DNA from: Candidatus Nitrohelix vancouverensis
GTDB taxonomy: Bacteria > Nitrospinota > Nitrospinia > Nitrospinales > VA-1
Length of the DNA: 64,000 bases
Direction of reading: 5' to 3'
NCBI GenBank assembly: GCA_015698305.1
Contig: CP048620.1
Location: forward strand, 1,390,557 to 1,454,556
Shown: positions 34,118-43,246 of the stretch, piece after piece
Numbering within the stretch: the first letter of the stretch is position 1
How the letters are laid out: each line of letters opens with the position of its first letter
The notes under the pieces: model-generated
Databases searched by the model: none
The model's input: the letters and a program-made list of their open reading frames with translations, nothing else
What the model was told of the DNA's origin: nothing
Made by a program: the position numbers and the translations under genes

Positions 34118-35677
34118 ATGTCGCTGATTTCAATCATCGCCGCATGGAGCGCGCTCTTCATGGGATTGAGCGCTTCCTTCCTGAACTGGATCGCGCCGGA
34201 TAAAGTCGTGTGGATTTATTCGCTGTTGGGCGGATGCGCTGTGGCGGCCTTGTATTTCCTCATCGCCGAGAGGCGCATTGTTTTGGGCGCGCTCAAATCG
34301 CGCTCGGCGACGCATGGCATGAACTCCTTCGCTCTGGTCGCGATCGTTGTGGGAATCCTGGTGTTTGTCAATCTGATCTCGTTGCGTCATAAGAGCCGCA
34401 TTGATTTGACCGAGGGCGGGTTTTTCACGCTCTCAGAGCAGACGGAAAAGGTGGCGTCGAGTTTGCCGCGCGACGTCAAAATGACGGCATTTTTTCAAAC
34501 GGAATCGCCTGAGAAAAATCAGTTCAAAAGTCTCGGCGACGGCTATCTGGAACTGAGCGAGAAACTCAGTCTGGACTATGTGGACCCGGACAAAAACCCC
34601 GGCGCCACCAAACGCTATGGCGTGACCTCTTATGGCACGATTGTGCTGGAGAGCGGCGGAAAAGAAGCGCGGGTGCAGAATCCTACGGAAGAGAATCTGA
34701 CCAACGCTCTGATCAAGGTGACCAGCGATCAGCAGAAAACGCTTTATTTTCTTTCCGGTCACGACGAGAAAAGGCTGGACGATCCGGGGCCTGAAGGATA
34801 CTCCACGATCAAGGCCAGTTTGGAAAAGGATGGATACCAGGTCAAAGAGTTTTCCTTCATGACTGCGCCCTCGGCGCCGGACGATGCAAATTTAATCGTT
34901 ATTCCGGGGCCAAAACGACCCTTTCAGGAAGCGGAGATCAAGGCCCTCGACGCCTACCTCGAAGGCGGCGGCGCGGTTTTTGTTTTGCTGGACCCGCAAC
35001 TGCCGACGGGGCTGGAGGATTTTCTTCTGCGTTGGGGCGTGAAAGTGCAAAACGATCTCGTCGTCGATCCCATTTCCAATTTGTTCGGCGGCGATTCGGC
35101 GGCTCCGGTAGTCAACACTTACGTGCCGCACGACATCACGAAAAATTTCAGCTTGCCGACAATTTTCCCCTTACTGCGCTCCGTGACGGCGGTGGAACAA
35201 GAAGGCTTGCGCTCTGAGGAAATTTTACTGACCGGCGCGAACAGTTGGGCGGAGACGGACGTGCGCGCGGGCAAGGCGCGTTACGACGCGGATGCGGATA
35301 TCAAAGGCCCGGTGCCGGTGATGGTCGCCGTGACGAAAGACCTCGCGCCAGCGACGGAGGATGCGACGGACGCATCATCTGCAAGTGCGGAGTCTGAGAA
35401 TATTCCTCAGGCGCGTCTTGCGGTTGTGGGCGATTCTGATTTCGCCGGGAACAATTATTTTAACTTTTCCGGCAATGGAGATTTTTTTCTCAACGCGGCT
35501 TCCTATCTGGCGGAAGAACAACGTCTGATATCGATTCGACCGCGTGAACGTAAAAACAATCCGCTTCAATTGACCCGCTCCGAAGGCAATGTCCTGTTTG
35601 TTTTTGGAGTGATTCTTTTCCCCGGTTGCGTCGTTGCCGCAGGGATTGCGTCCTGGTGGAAACGACGCCGCTTGTGA
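34118..35677 (+). CDS. GldG-like ABC transporter accessory protein
   Basis: 519 residues: two N-terminal membrane helices, a third near residue 75 (NSFALVAIVVGILVFVNLIS), a large periplasmic GldG-type domain (RIDLTEGGFFTLSEQTEKV, YFLSGHDEKRL, LLDPQLPTGLEDFL) and a C-terminal helix. Starts 4 bp after the permease. The periplasmic domain is thought to help assemble or gate the transporter. Confidence 0.88.
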   Translation: MSLISIIAAWSALFMGLSASFLNWIAPDKVVWIYSLLGGCAVAALYFLIAERRIVLGALKSRSATHGMNSFALVAIVVGILVFVNLISLRHKSRIDLTEGGFFTLSEQTEKVASSLPRDVKMTAFFQTESPEKNQFKSLGDGYLELSEKLSLDYVDPDKNPGATKRYGVTSYGTIVLESGGKEARVQNPTEENLTNALIKVTSDQQKTLYFLSGHDEKRLDDPGPEGYSTIKASLEKDGYQVKEFSFMTAPSAPDDANLIVIPGPKRPFQEAEIKALDAYLEGGGAVFVLLDPQLPTGLEDFLLRWGVKVQNDLVVDPISNLFGGDSAAPVVNTYVPHDITKNFSLPTIFPLLRSVTAVEQEGLRSEEILLTGANSWAETDVRAGKARYDADADIKGPVPVMVAVTKDLAPATEDATDASSASAESENIPQARLAVVGDSDFAGNNYFNFSGNGDFFLNAASYLAEEQRLISIRPRERKNNPLQLTRSEGNVLFVFGVILFPGCVVAAGIASWWKRRRL

Positions 35678-35683
35678 GGTCGG

Positions 35684-37429
35684 ATGAAATTTAAATCGAC
35701 TCTCATACTGGCCTGTGGTCTGGCGGCTCTTGCGGGATATTATTTTTTCATGGAATTGCCTGCGGAGACGAAACGTTTCGAGGCGATGGAGCAGGCTTCG
35801 AAAGTCCTTCCCTTCGACCCCGCCAAAATTCAAGGCATTCGCCTCAAACATAAAGATCAGACGCTTGAGGTGTCCCGCCAGAAAGATGACTGGACGATGG
35901 ACGCGCCTGTAAAGACTCTGGCGGATTCCGATGCGATACGCGGTTTTCTGTCGCGTTTGGACGCGATAAAATATTCCCGCATTGTCGAAGAGGCGGCAGA
36001 CGATCTTTCCGCATTCGGTCTCGATGCGCCTTCGCTCACCATTGAATTGGAGCGGAGCGATGCAGACGCTCTGGTTTTACGAGTTGGCGACGACGCGCCG
36101 ATGAATAACGGCCTGTATCTGTCAACCGGGACGCCGCAGGTTTATCTCGCGCGTGTGGGAAGAGAGGAGCTGGCCAAAACAGCGTTTGATTTGCGCGACA
36201 AGACGCCGCTGAGATTTGAAGTGGATTCCATCACCGCCGTGACCCTCGAACGCGAAGGCGAGGTCGTCAATCTCGTCAAACAGGGCGAAGACTGGTTGCT
36301 GAAACAGGAAGCGACCCTGAAGGCGGATCCCGGAGAAGTTCAAAATTATTTGAACCATGTCCGCTTCCTGAAGATCAAGTCCTTTGTCGAGGAAGCTCCG
36401 AGCGATTTACAAGCTTACGGATTGAAGACTCCCTATTTGCGTTTGGCCTTGCGGGCCGGAAAAGACGGAACGCCCTTGTATTTTGACCTCGGCAAAGAAG
36501 ACGGCGCGAGCGGACGCCACGCAAGAACCAGCGATGCGGATCGCGTGTTTAGGATCTCGCAGGCCGACGCAGGGCGGATGACGCGCCACGCCGCCAGCTT
36601 TCTGGATAAAACATTGTTTCGCGGCAAAATCGAAACCACTTCGCGCATTGAGATTCAGAGCGGAGACGACGCCATTCTTTTATCCAGAGACGCAGAGAAC
36701 AAATCGCCCTGGCGCATTGAATCCCCGATTCAATCCGGCGCTGATCCCACCACGCTCAACAGCTTGCTCGCCGATTTGCGAGAAGCGCGGGTTCATGAAT
36801 TTTTGCAAACGCTGGAAAACGATCCCGCCTTGTACGGGTTGAACGCTCCAGAGAAACGTTTGAAAGTCCAAATAGAAAATAAAGAATGGTCGCTGGCGTT
36901 GGGGAGGGCCGATGGGCAGGGCGCTTTCTATGCTCAACGCGAAGGCGAAGACGCCGTCTTCACGCTTTCGAAGGACTGGGTGGAAAAATTATTTCGATCG
37001 CTATACAGCCTGCGCGATAAGAAAATCGTACATTTTGAAACCGATAAGGTGAGTCGCATTCAGATCGAATATCCCGACAGCGCGTTTGAAATGGAGAGAA
37101 GCGGAGATGAATGGAACTTGAAACAACCCGAAGTCCTTTCGAATATCAAAGCCTTCCTTGGCAACGAAGTGTTGTGGACGCTCAAAACCATGGAGTTTGA
37201 ATCAGTATCGGAGACAAAGGCAGAGGATGCCCTGTTTGAAAAGCCAGCGGCGCGTATCGCCCTCTGGGGCGCCAATGGAGAAATGGTGGAGACGCTTCTA
37301 TTGGCAAAGTCGGACTTGCCCGAGCGAATGCTTGCGAAAGTCGAGTCCGAACCAGGCCTGCGTTTTGAGCTGAAGAAAATGTATTTTGACGAATTACCCC
37401 GCGATGGAAAGAAATTCCGAAATCAGTAA
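35684..37429 (+). CDS. DUF4340 domain protein, ABC module partner
   Basis: 581 residues. An N-terminal signal anchor (LILACGLAALAGYYFFMEL) is followed by repeated units with the pattern LEVSRQKDDWTMDAPVK...ADSDAIRGFLSRLD. This is the DUF4340 fold, seen three or so times in tandem. DUF4340 proteins regularly follow GldG-like genes. Probably periplasmic; substrate unknown. Start 6 bp after the GldG-like stop. Confidence 0.87.
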   Translation: MKFKSTLILACGLAALAGYYFFMELPAETKRFEAMEQASKVLPFDPAKIQGIRLKHKDQTLEVSRQKDDWTMDAPVKTLADSDAIRGFLSRLDAIKYSRIVEEAADDLSAFGLDAPSLTIELERSDADALVLRVGDDAPMNNGLYLSTGTPQVYLARVGREELAKTAFDLRDKTPLRFEVDSITAVTLEREGEVVNLVKQGEDWLLKQEATLKADPGEVQNYLNHVRFLKIKSFVEEAPSDLQAYGLKTPYLRLALRAGKDGTPLYFDLGKEDGASGRHARTSDADRVFRISQADAGRMTRHAASFLDKTLFRGKIETTSRIEIQSGDDAILLSRDAENKSPWRIESPIQSGADPTTLNSLLADLREARVHEFLQTLENDPALYGLNAPEKRLKVQIENKEWSLALGRADGQGAFYAQREGEDAVFTLSKDWVEKLFRSLYSLRDKKIVHFETDKVSRIQIEYPDSAFEMERSGDEWNLKQPEVLSNIKAFLGNEVLWTLKTMEFESVSETKAEDALFEKPAARIALWGANGEMVETLLLAKSDLPERMLAKVESEPGLRFELKKMYFDELPRDGKKFRNQ

Positions 37430-37795
37430 AATTGTTCTATTAATCGGAATATTAATGCTTTAGGGAGGAGTCCTGTTCCTGGCTCGGAAAAACACTGAGA
37501 ACTACTTCATATAGATTCTTTGTCAAGCGCAGAATACAGCATGTTGTGGGGCGCCATTCCCGTACATTTAATTGGGTTTGTAAAATATTGAAAATATGCG
37601 TTTTATTTAAAAAGCACAGACGCTGTACTTTTAATTGTTGACAGCTACTATATGTAGTGGTATTTTCACATCCATTATACAAGATAAAGGAATTAGTGTA
37701 TTCTTACCACTGAGCATAAAAATACGGAATAAGGAGAACAATTCCTCTTCTTCAAAAAATTCGAAAAGTCAAACTCTCCAATGGCGGGTTACTAT
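37430..37795 (+). other. AT-rich gap with a candidate sigma-70 promoter
   Basis: No convincing gene is seen. TTGACA at 37638-37643 is followed, after exactly 17 bp, by TATTTT at 37661-37666, a good -35 with a fair -10. An imperfect CTAC...GTAG repeat lies in the spacer. Transcription would run into the structured RNA that follows. Confidence 0.4.
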
Positions 37796-38031
37796 AAAGA
37801 GGGTTTTCGTGGGTGGTTAGATGGTGTGTCCTAAAGCTTACGGTTTGGAATCGAACGGCCTGTGGGATGCATTAGGTTTTACCCCTTCCAAATCCCCCAC
37901 ATGCACTGAGCGCCGGCCGAATCCTCGTAGTTCCTAAATATCGGCTGTAGAGTTCCTTCCAAGCGGCGTCCCACGAAAGCTCTTACGCTGCAGAACCTGG
38001 TTCTTGCAGGGTAGTAACCCGCTTCCTCTTT
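37796..38031 (+). ncRNA. Structured RNA with 6S-like architecture
   Basis: No protein-coding frame is convincing here. Pairing seen by eye: AAAGAGGG with TTCCTCTTT and GTGGGT with ACCCGC form a two-part closing stem. A hairpin CTGCAGAAC/GTTCTTGCAG sits on the 3' side of the resulting central bubble, as in known 6S RNAs. GTTTGGAA with TTCCAAGC, then GAAC with GTTC, begin a long apical arm. Total length is ~236 nt, longer than typical 6S (~180-200). 6S RNA binds sigma-70 RNA polymerase. The architecture is the evidence; no sequence match was possible. Confidence 0.45.
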
Positions 38032-38164
38032 CCGAAGCAGATCCGCGCCCCCATTATTGTTTCTTTTCCATCAAAATAAACCCCGAGACGGCTTGCGCCT
38101 CGACAGGGCTTCATTTAGTATAGAACATTCAGTTTTGTTTTCTCTTGTCCTTTTGGAGTGAGCT

Positions 38165-38593
38165 ATGGATGCTACGACGAAACTGGTGTGCCCGGTGGAA
38201 GGCGAACGCCTTCCCGCTTATTCGCACCCTGGAGACGCTGGAGCCGATTTGCGCGCTGACAACGCTGGCGTGGTGCCCGCGAGAGGGCAAACGCTGGTTT
38301 CGACTGGGATTCGTCTCGCCTTACCCGATGGATGCGTGGGGCTGGTCTGGCCGCGAAGCGGGCTGGCCGTCAATCGATCGATCGATTGTGGGGCGGGCGT
38401 GATCGATTCGGGCTACCGCGGTGAGATCAGAGTCTTGCTTTTCAATCATTCCGATGCGGATTTCGAATATGAAGCGGGAGACCGCATCGCCCAGTTGCTG
38501 GTCGTGAAGTTCGAATCCCTGCTGTTCCGGCAGGTTGACAGTCTGGACGCTACGGGACGGGGAGAAGGCGGTTTTGGATCAACCGACGGTTGA
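38165..38593 (+). CDS. dut: Deoxyuridine 5'-triphosphate nucleotidohydrolase (dUTPase)
   Basis: 142 residues. Converts dUTP to dUMP and pyrophosphate. The conserved motifs appear in order: AYSHPGDAGADLRAD, PRSGLAVN, GVIDSGYRGEIRVLLFN, GDRIAQLLV and the C-terminal flexible arm GRGEGGFGSTDG. A trimer is expected. GGAGTGAG precedes the ATG at 38165. Confidence 0.96.
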   Translation: MDATTKLVCPVEGERLPAYSHPGDAGADLRADNAGVVPARGQTLVSTGIRLALPDGCVGLVWPRSGLAVNRSIDCGAGVIDSGYRGEIRVLLFNHSDADFEYEAGDRIAQLLVVKFESLLFRQVDSLDATGRGEGGFGSTDG

Positions 38594-38753
38594 TGGGCAG
38601 GGTCGATTCACTCCTACATTGAAATTTCGTGAAAACGCGCGTTACTTGTATCGAATAGATGAATCAAAGCGCGCCGTTTTCTATCTAATAGTAAGGGCCA
38701 TAGGCTCGTTCAGGAATTAAAACAATCTATAGCGATTGCTTCAGGAGAAAGTT

Positions 38754-39446
38754 ATGGGTATCTTTGGCGATTTAATCAAGAAAATTACCGGAGCAGGCAA
38801 CGGTTCCGCCGGGAATGAAGCGGCTCCGACTGAAACGGTTACGGGTACTGCGAAGCCAGTTTATAAAGTATTGCGCGTGCAACCGACTCCCAATCCGGAG
38901 GCGTTTCAGTTCACCCTGGATCAGCGCGCAATTGAAGAAGGCAAGACGAAGACCTTTGACTCTGCGGATGACGCGAAAGGCAATGCCTTCGGCGAGAAAA
39001 TTTTTCAGATTTTTGGCGTTCAGAATGTTTTTGTGAAGGACGATTTTGTCACCGTCACCAAATCCCCGACTGTGGGATGGTCGACGATCATGGAAAAAAT
39101 CAACAACGTTCTGGAAGAAAGTTTTGAGTTCCAGACGGTCGCCGATGAGCCGCGCGTTCAAGAAGAAGATTCGATTCTGGATTCATTCGACAAGGAAAAC
39201 TTCATCAACCTGCCGACGGAAGAAAAGAGCAGAATCATCGAAGCCTTGTTGGACAAGGGCGTTCGCCCGGCCCTGGCTAACGATGGCGGCGGTCTGGAAG
39301 TGTTGGCCATCGACGGATCGGTTGTGAAGATTCATTACCAGGGAGCCTGTGGCAGTTGTCCCAGCTCCACGATGGGGACCTTGCAATATATTGAAAGTTT
39401 TCTGCGCGACGCCGCGCATCCGGATTTGAGCGTAGAGGCTGGATGA
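38754..39446 (+). CDS. Nfu-type iron-sulfur scaffold
   Basis: 230 residues from ATG 38754 with CAGGAGA ahead. The N-terminal Nfu domain (RVQPTPNPEAFQFTL, NAFGEKIFQIFGV, DDFVTVTK) is followed by a C-terminal NifU domain (GGGLEVLAIDGSVVKIHYQG) with the cluster-binding CGSC in ACGSCPSSTMGTLQYIE. It carries and delivers Fe-S clusters. The gene stands alone, without iscSU. A Gly/Thr-rich N-terminal spacer of ~40 residues precedes the first domain. Confidence 0.92.
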   Translation: MGIFGDLIKKITGAGNGSAGNEAAPTETVTGTAKPVYKVLRVQPTPNPEAFQFTLDQRAIEEGKTKTFDSADDAKGNAFGEKIFQIFGVQNVFVKDDFVTVTKSPTVGWSTIMEKINNVLEESFEFQTVADEPRVQEEDSILDSFDKENFINLPTEEKSRIIEALLDKGVRPALANDGGGLEVLAIDGSVVKIHYQGACGSCPSSTMGTLQYIESFLRDAAHPDLSVEAG

Positions 39447-39497
39447 TTTTCCGGAAGTGAGCGTTTATCTGGAGAGCCGCTCGCGCGGAGCGGTTAT

Positions 39498-40346
39498 TCA
39501 GGACGACTCCAGTGACTTTAAGAACTCTTTGTATTTGGCGTTTTCAGGATTCGCCTCCAGAGCTTTGGCGATCACTGTTTTGGCGGAAGCGATGTCGTTG
39601 TTCGCTTTGAGTACAGTGGCGATTTGATAATACGATTCGATGTTGCCCGGATTGATTGCCAGCGATTGGTTGAATGCTTCAATCGCTTCCAGCGCTTTGT
39701 TTTGATCTTTGTACACCAGCCCCAGATTGTAAAAAGCCATCATTCCATTGGCGTTCAGGGACAGGGAAGTTTTTAACAAGTCCTCAGCTTTCGCAAACTC
39801 CCCTTTTTGCCGATAAGCGTCCGCCAGGTTGTCGATGAGCAGGGTGTTCTGCGGCGATTGATCGATGGCTTTCTGATAGTGAGCGATGGCCTCGTCGAGC
39901 TTACCTTGTACCTTGAGTAAATTTCCCAAATTGTTCAGCGCTTTGGAATCGTCGTCGTTGTCGTGAAGGGCGACGGCTTTTTCCCATTGAGCTTGTGCAA
40001 GCTCGGCTTCCTTCTGAGTATAATGAACCATCCCCAGGTTGATATAGGCTTGAACTTCATTCGGGTCCAGTTCGATCGATTTTTTAAAAAAATCTCCGGC
40101 GGCTTTTAACTCGCCCATTGCAAAATGAATCAAACCTTTTTTGCGGTGATATTTGGCGTTGGTAGGATCAAAGCGGATCGCCAGTTCGAGTTCCTCTAAT
40201 GAATTTTTAAATAACGAATGTTGGGCAAACTCGATTCCAAGGCGGTAATGTTCCTGCGCCTGTTTGGGATCGCTTTGAACTTTGGCCTGGCCGCAGGCTT
40301 GCAAGCCTGTGAGAATAGCCAATGCAAATAGCAATGCAAGTTTCAT
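39498..40346 (-). CDS. TPR lipoprotein (PilF-like)
   Basis: 282 residues. Lipoprotein signal (LALLFALAILTGLQAC, Cys near residue 18), then six to seven tetratricopeptide repeats, for example YRLGIEFAQHSLFKNSLEEL, AYINLGMVHYTQKEAELAQA and IEAFNQSLAINPGNIESYY. Resembles PilF/PilW-type outer-membrane pilotins, and type IV pilus genes lie downstream at 41-50 kb, but TPR lipoproteins are common, so the pilus role is only suggested. Confidence 0.82.
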   Translation of the reverse strand: MKLALLFALAILTGLQACGQAKVQSDPKQAQEHYRLGIEFAQHSLFKNSLEELELAIRFDPTNAKYHRKKGLIHFAMGELKAAGDFFKKSIELDPNEVQAYINLGMVHYTQKEAELAQAQWEKAVALHDNDDDSKALNNLGNLLKVQGKLDEAIAHYQKAIDQSPQNTLLIDNLADAYRQKGEFAKAEDLLKTSLSLNANGMMAFYNLGLVYKDQNKALEAIEAFNQSLAINPGNIESYYQIATVLKANNDIASAKTVIAKALEANPENAKYKEFLKSLESS

Positions 40347-40369
40347 AAAAGATTTTTTGAGGTATGGAT

Positions 40370-40401
40370 AAAAAAAGAGGCCGGCTGTGTAGCCGGCCTC
40401 T
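40370..40401 (-). terminator. Intrinsic terminator of the 40433-40987 gene
   Basis: On the reverse strand AGAGGCCGGC pairs with GCCGGCCTCT (10 bp, 6-nt loop) and is followed by a T run. It lies between this gene and the TPR lipoprotein gene (start at 40346), so the latter needs its own promoter or read-through. Confidence 0.9.
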
Positions 40402-40432
40402 CTCTGAAACTTAAACCATTCGCAAGGTCAAC

Positions 40433-40987
40433 TTACGGTTGAGACGTTTGCAGACCTCGTGTTGAATCGTGCAGGTCGCCGATAAACTCCATGGCAAAAC
40501 CATTGTTACCACCAGTTTCCTGGAGAACGATGGCGCCCCAGAATGACAACTGAGTGGGCGAACGATTGCCGTTGCCGTTGTTGGCTGAGGTAATTGTGCC
40601 AGGCGCAGTCGCGATCGGCGTAAAAGTGATCGAGCCTGCTCCAGCGGCGGCATTAATGATCTGGTTCGCAGAAACGGCGGAAATGCTATGACCGGTCTGG
40701 AACACGAAAATACGAGTGGTGTTACCAGCGGAAACAGTGAAGCTCGTTGTGCCGTAGGTCGTGCCCGTCAGAGACTTTGCAGTGGCGAGAACGCCAATGT
40801 TGGAAGCCATGTTGGACAAAGACGGATGGGACACCGCGATAAAAGTGTAGTTGGTGGTTCCCGATGTCTGGAAATAAGGCGTGACGATATTGTGGTCTTC
40901 CGCCGCGTAAGCCTGAGAAGCGCTTAAGCCGAAAAGAGCAATCATCGCCAGGAGGAGACTTCCTCGGGATGCAAGCTTGGTTAACAT
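40433..40987 (-). CDS. Secreted protein of unknown function
   Basis: 184 residues from the ATG at 40987, preceded by AGGAGA. Sec signal peptide (LLLAMIALFGLSASQAYA-A). The mature part is rich in Ser, Thr, Gly and Asn and looks beta-strand rich (YFQTSGTTNYTFIAVSHPSL, SFTVSAGNTTRIFVFQTGH), with an aromatic/Gly-rich C-terminus. No cysteines in the mature protein. No family recognised; a surface or matrix protein is plausible. Confidence 0.72.
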   Translation of the reverse strand: MLTKLASRGSLLLAMIALFGLSASQAYAAEDHNIVTPYFQTSGTTNYTFIAVSHPSLSNMASNIGVLATAKSLTGTTYGTTSFTVSAGNTTRIFVFQTGHSISAVSANQIINAAAGAGSITFTPIATAPGTITSANNGNGNRSPTQLSFWGAIVLQETGGNNGFAMEFIGDLHDSTRGLQTSQP

Positions 40988-41486
40988 TGAATTTTCTCCT
41001 AATCTATATATCAAGTGAATTGATTTCGAAATTTATGGAACGTACTTAAAACTTAAATACGCGGTTCAGCAAAGTTTGATTTTCCGATCCCACCCCCTTC
41101 CGATAAATTAGTTATAAAAACGATATCTATAATAAATATTTTTTATTTTAAAGTCAATTACTCATATAATGAAAATATGTGTAAAAATAAGATTAAGATT
41201 ATGAAATTCAATGAGTTGCATTTGTCGGCGCGGCGCCCGTTCGAAAAGTGCAGAGGAAAAAACCCTAAAATTTCAATGGTTTTAATTCTGACATCGATTG
41301 TTGACGCTTAAAGACGATAATAGCTCTCACGTTACTTGACGGATTAAAAGCGCGTAAACTTTAATTCTTTTTTATGTTCTGTATAACGATTTGAAATAAA
41401 AGGTATTTTTCATTTATTGAGAATTTTACTGCAGTTTGCTATATTTTCTAGTCAACGGATTCCAAAGAGCAGGAGAGCCTTCGCCA
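40988..41486 (+). promoter_or_regulatory. AT-rich gap with a sigma-70 promoter for the pilus-region operon
   Basis: No gene is seen. TTGAGA at 41417-41422, a 17-bp spacer and TATATT at 41440-41445 form a near-consensus sigma-70 promoter. Transcription from ~41452 would give a ~35-nt leader before the ATG at 41487, which supports that start. The rest of the gap holds AT-rich DNA and, on the reverse strand, the leader of the 40433 gene. Confidence 0.65.
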
Positions 41487-42308
41487 ATGTTTGGTATGTT
41501 GAAAGAAAACACAGTGAATCAATTGAAATTATTAGCGCTGGCTGGTTGTCTGGGGCTGTGGGGTTGCGCTTCTATGGATACTCCGAACACTTCGTCCGCC
41601 CAGATTCCTAAGGAAGAAGCCAGCTTTGAAGATAAGAGCAAGGCGCGGGACAAGTTCAAGGACGGTTTGCAATTCCTTTCACTCAATATGCTCAAGGAAG
41701 CCATAGGTAGCATCCAGGATGCGGCCCGGCTAGATCCTCACAATAGCGCGTACCCACTCTATATAGGAGCGATCCATTATTCGGAGGGAAATCTGGACGC
41801 CGCAGAGAGCGTATTTCTGGAAGTGTTGGAGATGGATTCGGACAATAAAGACGCTTACAGAAAACTAGGGCGCCTCTATTTGGAGCAAGGTCGCTGGTCG
41901 CAGGCGGCGCATTATCTTGAAGAAGACCTGAAGAGACCTGGAACGCCAATGCCGCACACGGTCTATAATTGGCTGGCCTTGTCCTATTACAATCTCAAAC
42001 GCTTTGACGAGGCGGAGAGACAATGGCTCCTGGCTCTGGACATCGCCGAAAACGCCGATATACGCTACAATCTGGGACTGGCGTTCAAGTTCAACGAAAA
42101 ATTTGATAAGGCGCTGGAGTCGTTTGAATTGGCGGCGCGTATGAAGCCTGAGTTCGCGCCTGCTCATTTTGAATCGGCCTTGCTGTATTTGAAGAAACAG
42201 AATTTTACTCAGGCGCGCAGGCATTTCGAGTCCGTGGTGCGATTGGAGGCCACTGGCGAACGCTCCGATATGTCTCGTGAATATTTAAACTTGATCTCCT
42301 CTCAATGA
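41487..42308 (+). CDS. TPR lipoprotein upstream of the pilus genes
   Basis: 273 residues from ATG 41487 with AGGAGAG in place, rather than the upstream 41436 frame start. Lipobox LGLWGC, then TPR repeats: FKDGLQFLSLNMLKEAIGSI, AYPLYIGAIHYSEGNLDAAE, AYRKLGRLYLEQGRW and YNLGLAFKFNEKFDKALESF. Its stop overlaps the next start by 4 bp, and the RodZ-like and pilT genes follow closely, so it heads a motility/pilus operon. Confidence 0.85.
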   Translation: MFGMLKENTVNQLKLLALAGCLGLWGCASMDTPNTSSAQIPKEEASFEDKSKARDKFKDGLQFLSLNMLKEAIGSIQDAARLDPHNSAYPLYIGAIHYSEGNLDAAESVFLEVLEMDSDNKDAYRKLGRLYLEQGRWSQAAHYLEEDLKRPGTPMPHTVYNWLALSYYNLKRFDEAERQWLLALDIAENADIRYNLGLAFKFNEKFDKALESFELAARMKPEFAPAHFESALLYLKKQNFTQARRHFESVVRLEATGERSDMSREYLNLISSQ

Positions 42309-43243
42309 CGGAAACGATGAACGAAGATTTTGGTTCTTATTTAAAAAAAGAGAGGGAGTTGCGCGGAGTGCCCTTAGAGGAGATTGCCGGCGCGACGAAA
42401 GTGCATATTCAATTTCTTCGTGCGATTGAAGACAATAAATTGGATCAGTTGCCGGGAGAGGTTTTCATCAAGGGCTATATTCGCTCTTACGCCAAAGCGA
42501 TCGGTTCTGATGTGGACGAAGTGTTGAACGTCTATGATGAAGCGATTGGAAAACTCCGCAAGAAAAAAATTAACGATCTGGAAATCGAGCAGGCGAATAT
42601 CAACGCAAAATCCGGCAATTCGGTTTTCAAAGGACTCCTGATGCTGGTCGGAGTGGCGGCGTTCGTCGGAGGAGTTTATTTCCTGATTTCAAATTTACCC
42701 AAAAGCGCCAAACCTGAAAAGGCGACAATCAAGACGACGCCTGCCGCGCCGTCAATTGTCGAACCCGCGACTGAAGTTTCAGAGCCTGCTCCAGCTCCTG
42801 TAATGGATACGGCGATTGCGACTTCGGATGAGAACGCTGGCAATCCCGTTTCGAACGATGCTCTTGAAACTCCTTCAACGCCTGCGGCGATAGAGCCTGC
42901 GCCGCAAACGCCTGCCGCGCTTGCTCCTGAAGACGCACCCGAATCTTCCGAAATTTCAGAAGCGTTGAAAGAAAATCAAAAAAATGAAGTTAAACGGTAT
43001 AAACTGACCATCGTCGCTGAGGAGAATTCGTGGTTTAAATTATTGATCGACGGCGAGCGCGACGAGGATTTTATACTCCCGGCGGGGACGCGTAAAGAGT
43101 ATCAAGGCGACAAGAATTTTATAATCACGATCGGCAATAAGAACGGCGTTCAATTGACCTTGAATGGAGAGCCTTTGCAAATGCCTCCCAGCGAGGACAA
43201 TGTCATTCGTGATTTCAATATCAACCCGAATAACGAAGGGTGA
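42305..43243 (+). CDS. RodZ-like helix-turn-helix membrane protein
   Basis: 312 residues. N-terminal HTH of the HTH_25 type (FGSYLKKERELRGVPLEEIAGATKV, PGEVFIKGYIRSYAKAIG), one membrane helix near residue 115 (GLLMLVGVAAFVGGVYFLIS), a Pro/Ala/Glu-rich periplasmic linker, and a C-terminal DUF4115 domain (NSWFKLLIDGERDEDFILPAGTRKEYQ). This is RodZ architecture, linked to cell shape via MreB. Unusually it sits between a TPR lipoprotein and pilT. Confidence 0.9.
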   Translation: MTETMNEDFGSYLKKERELRGVPLEEIAGATKVHIQFLRAIEDNKLDQLPGEVFIKGYIRSYAKAIGSDVDEVLNVYDEAIGKLRKKKINDLEIEQANINAKSGNSVFKGLLMLVGVAAFVGGVYFLISNLPKSAKPEKATIKTTPAAPSIVEPATEVSEPAPAPVMDTAIATSDENAGNPVSNDALETPSTPAAIEPAPQTPAALAPEDAPESSEISEALKENQKNEVKRYKLTIVAEENSWFKLLIDGERDEDFILPAGTRKEYQGDKNFIITIGNKNGVQLTLNGEPLQMPPSEDNVIRDFNINPNNEG

Positions 43244-43246
43244 CCC

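Noticed and set aside
37635-37820. Open frame overlapping the candidate promoter before the structured RNA
   Set aside because: Low-complexity Ser/Asn/Lys translation, no ribosome site, overlaps the -35/-10 and the RNA's closing stem.
37790-38060. tmRNA or RNase P RNA in the non-coding stretch before dut
   Set aside because: The expected conserved sequences (tmRNA 5'/3' ends, RNase P GAGGAAAGUCC-type core) are missing on both strands.
41085-41105. TCCGATAA in the gap before the TPR lipoprotein, with CAAAGTTT upstream
   Set aside because: Spacing is about 21 rather than 11 bases, and a much better sigma-70 promoter lies nearer the gene.
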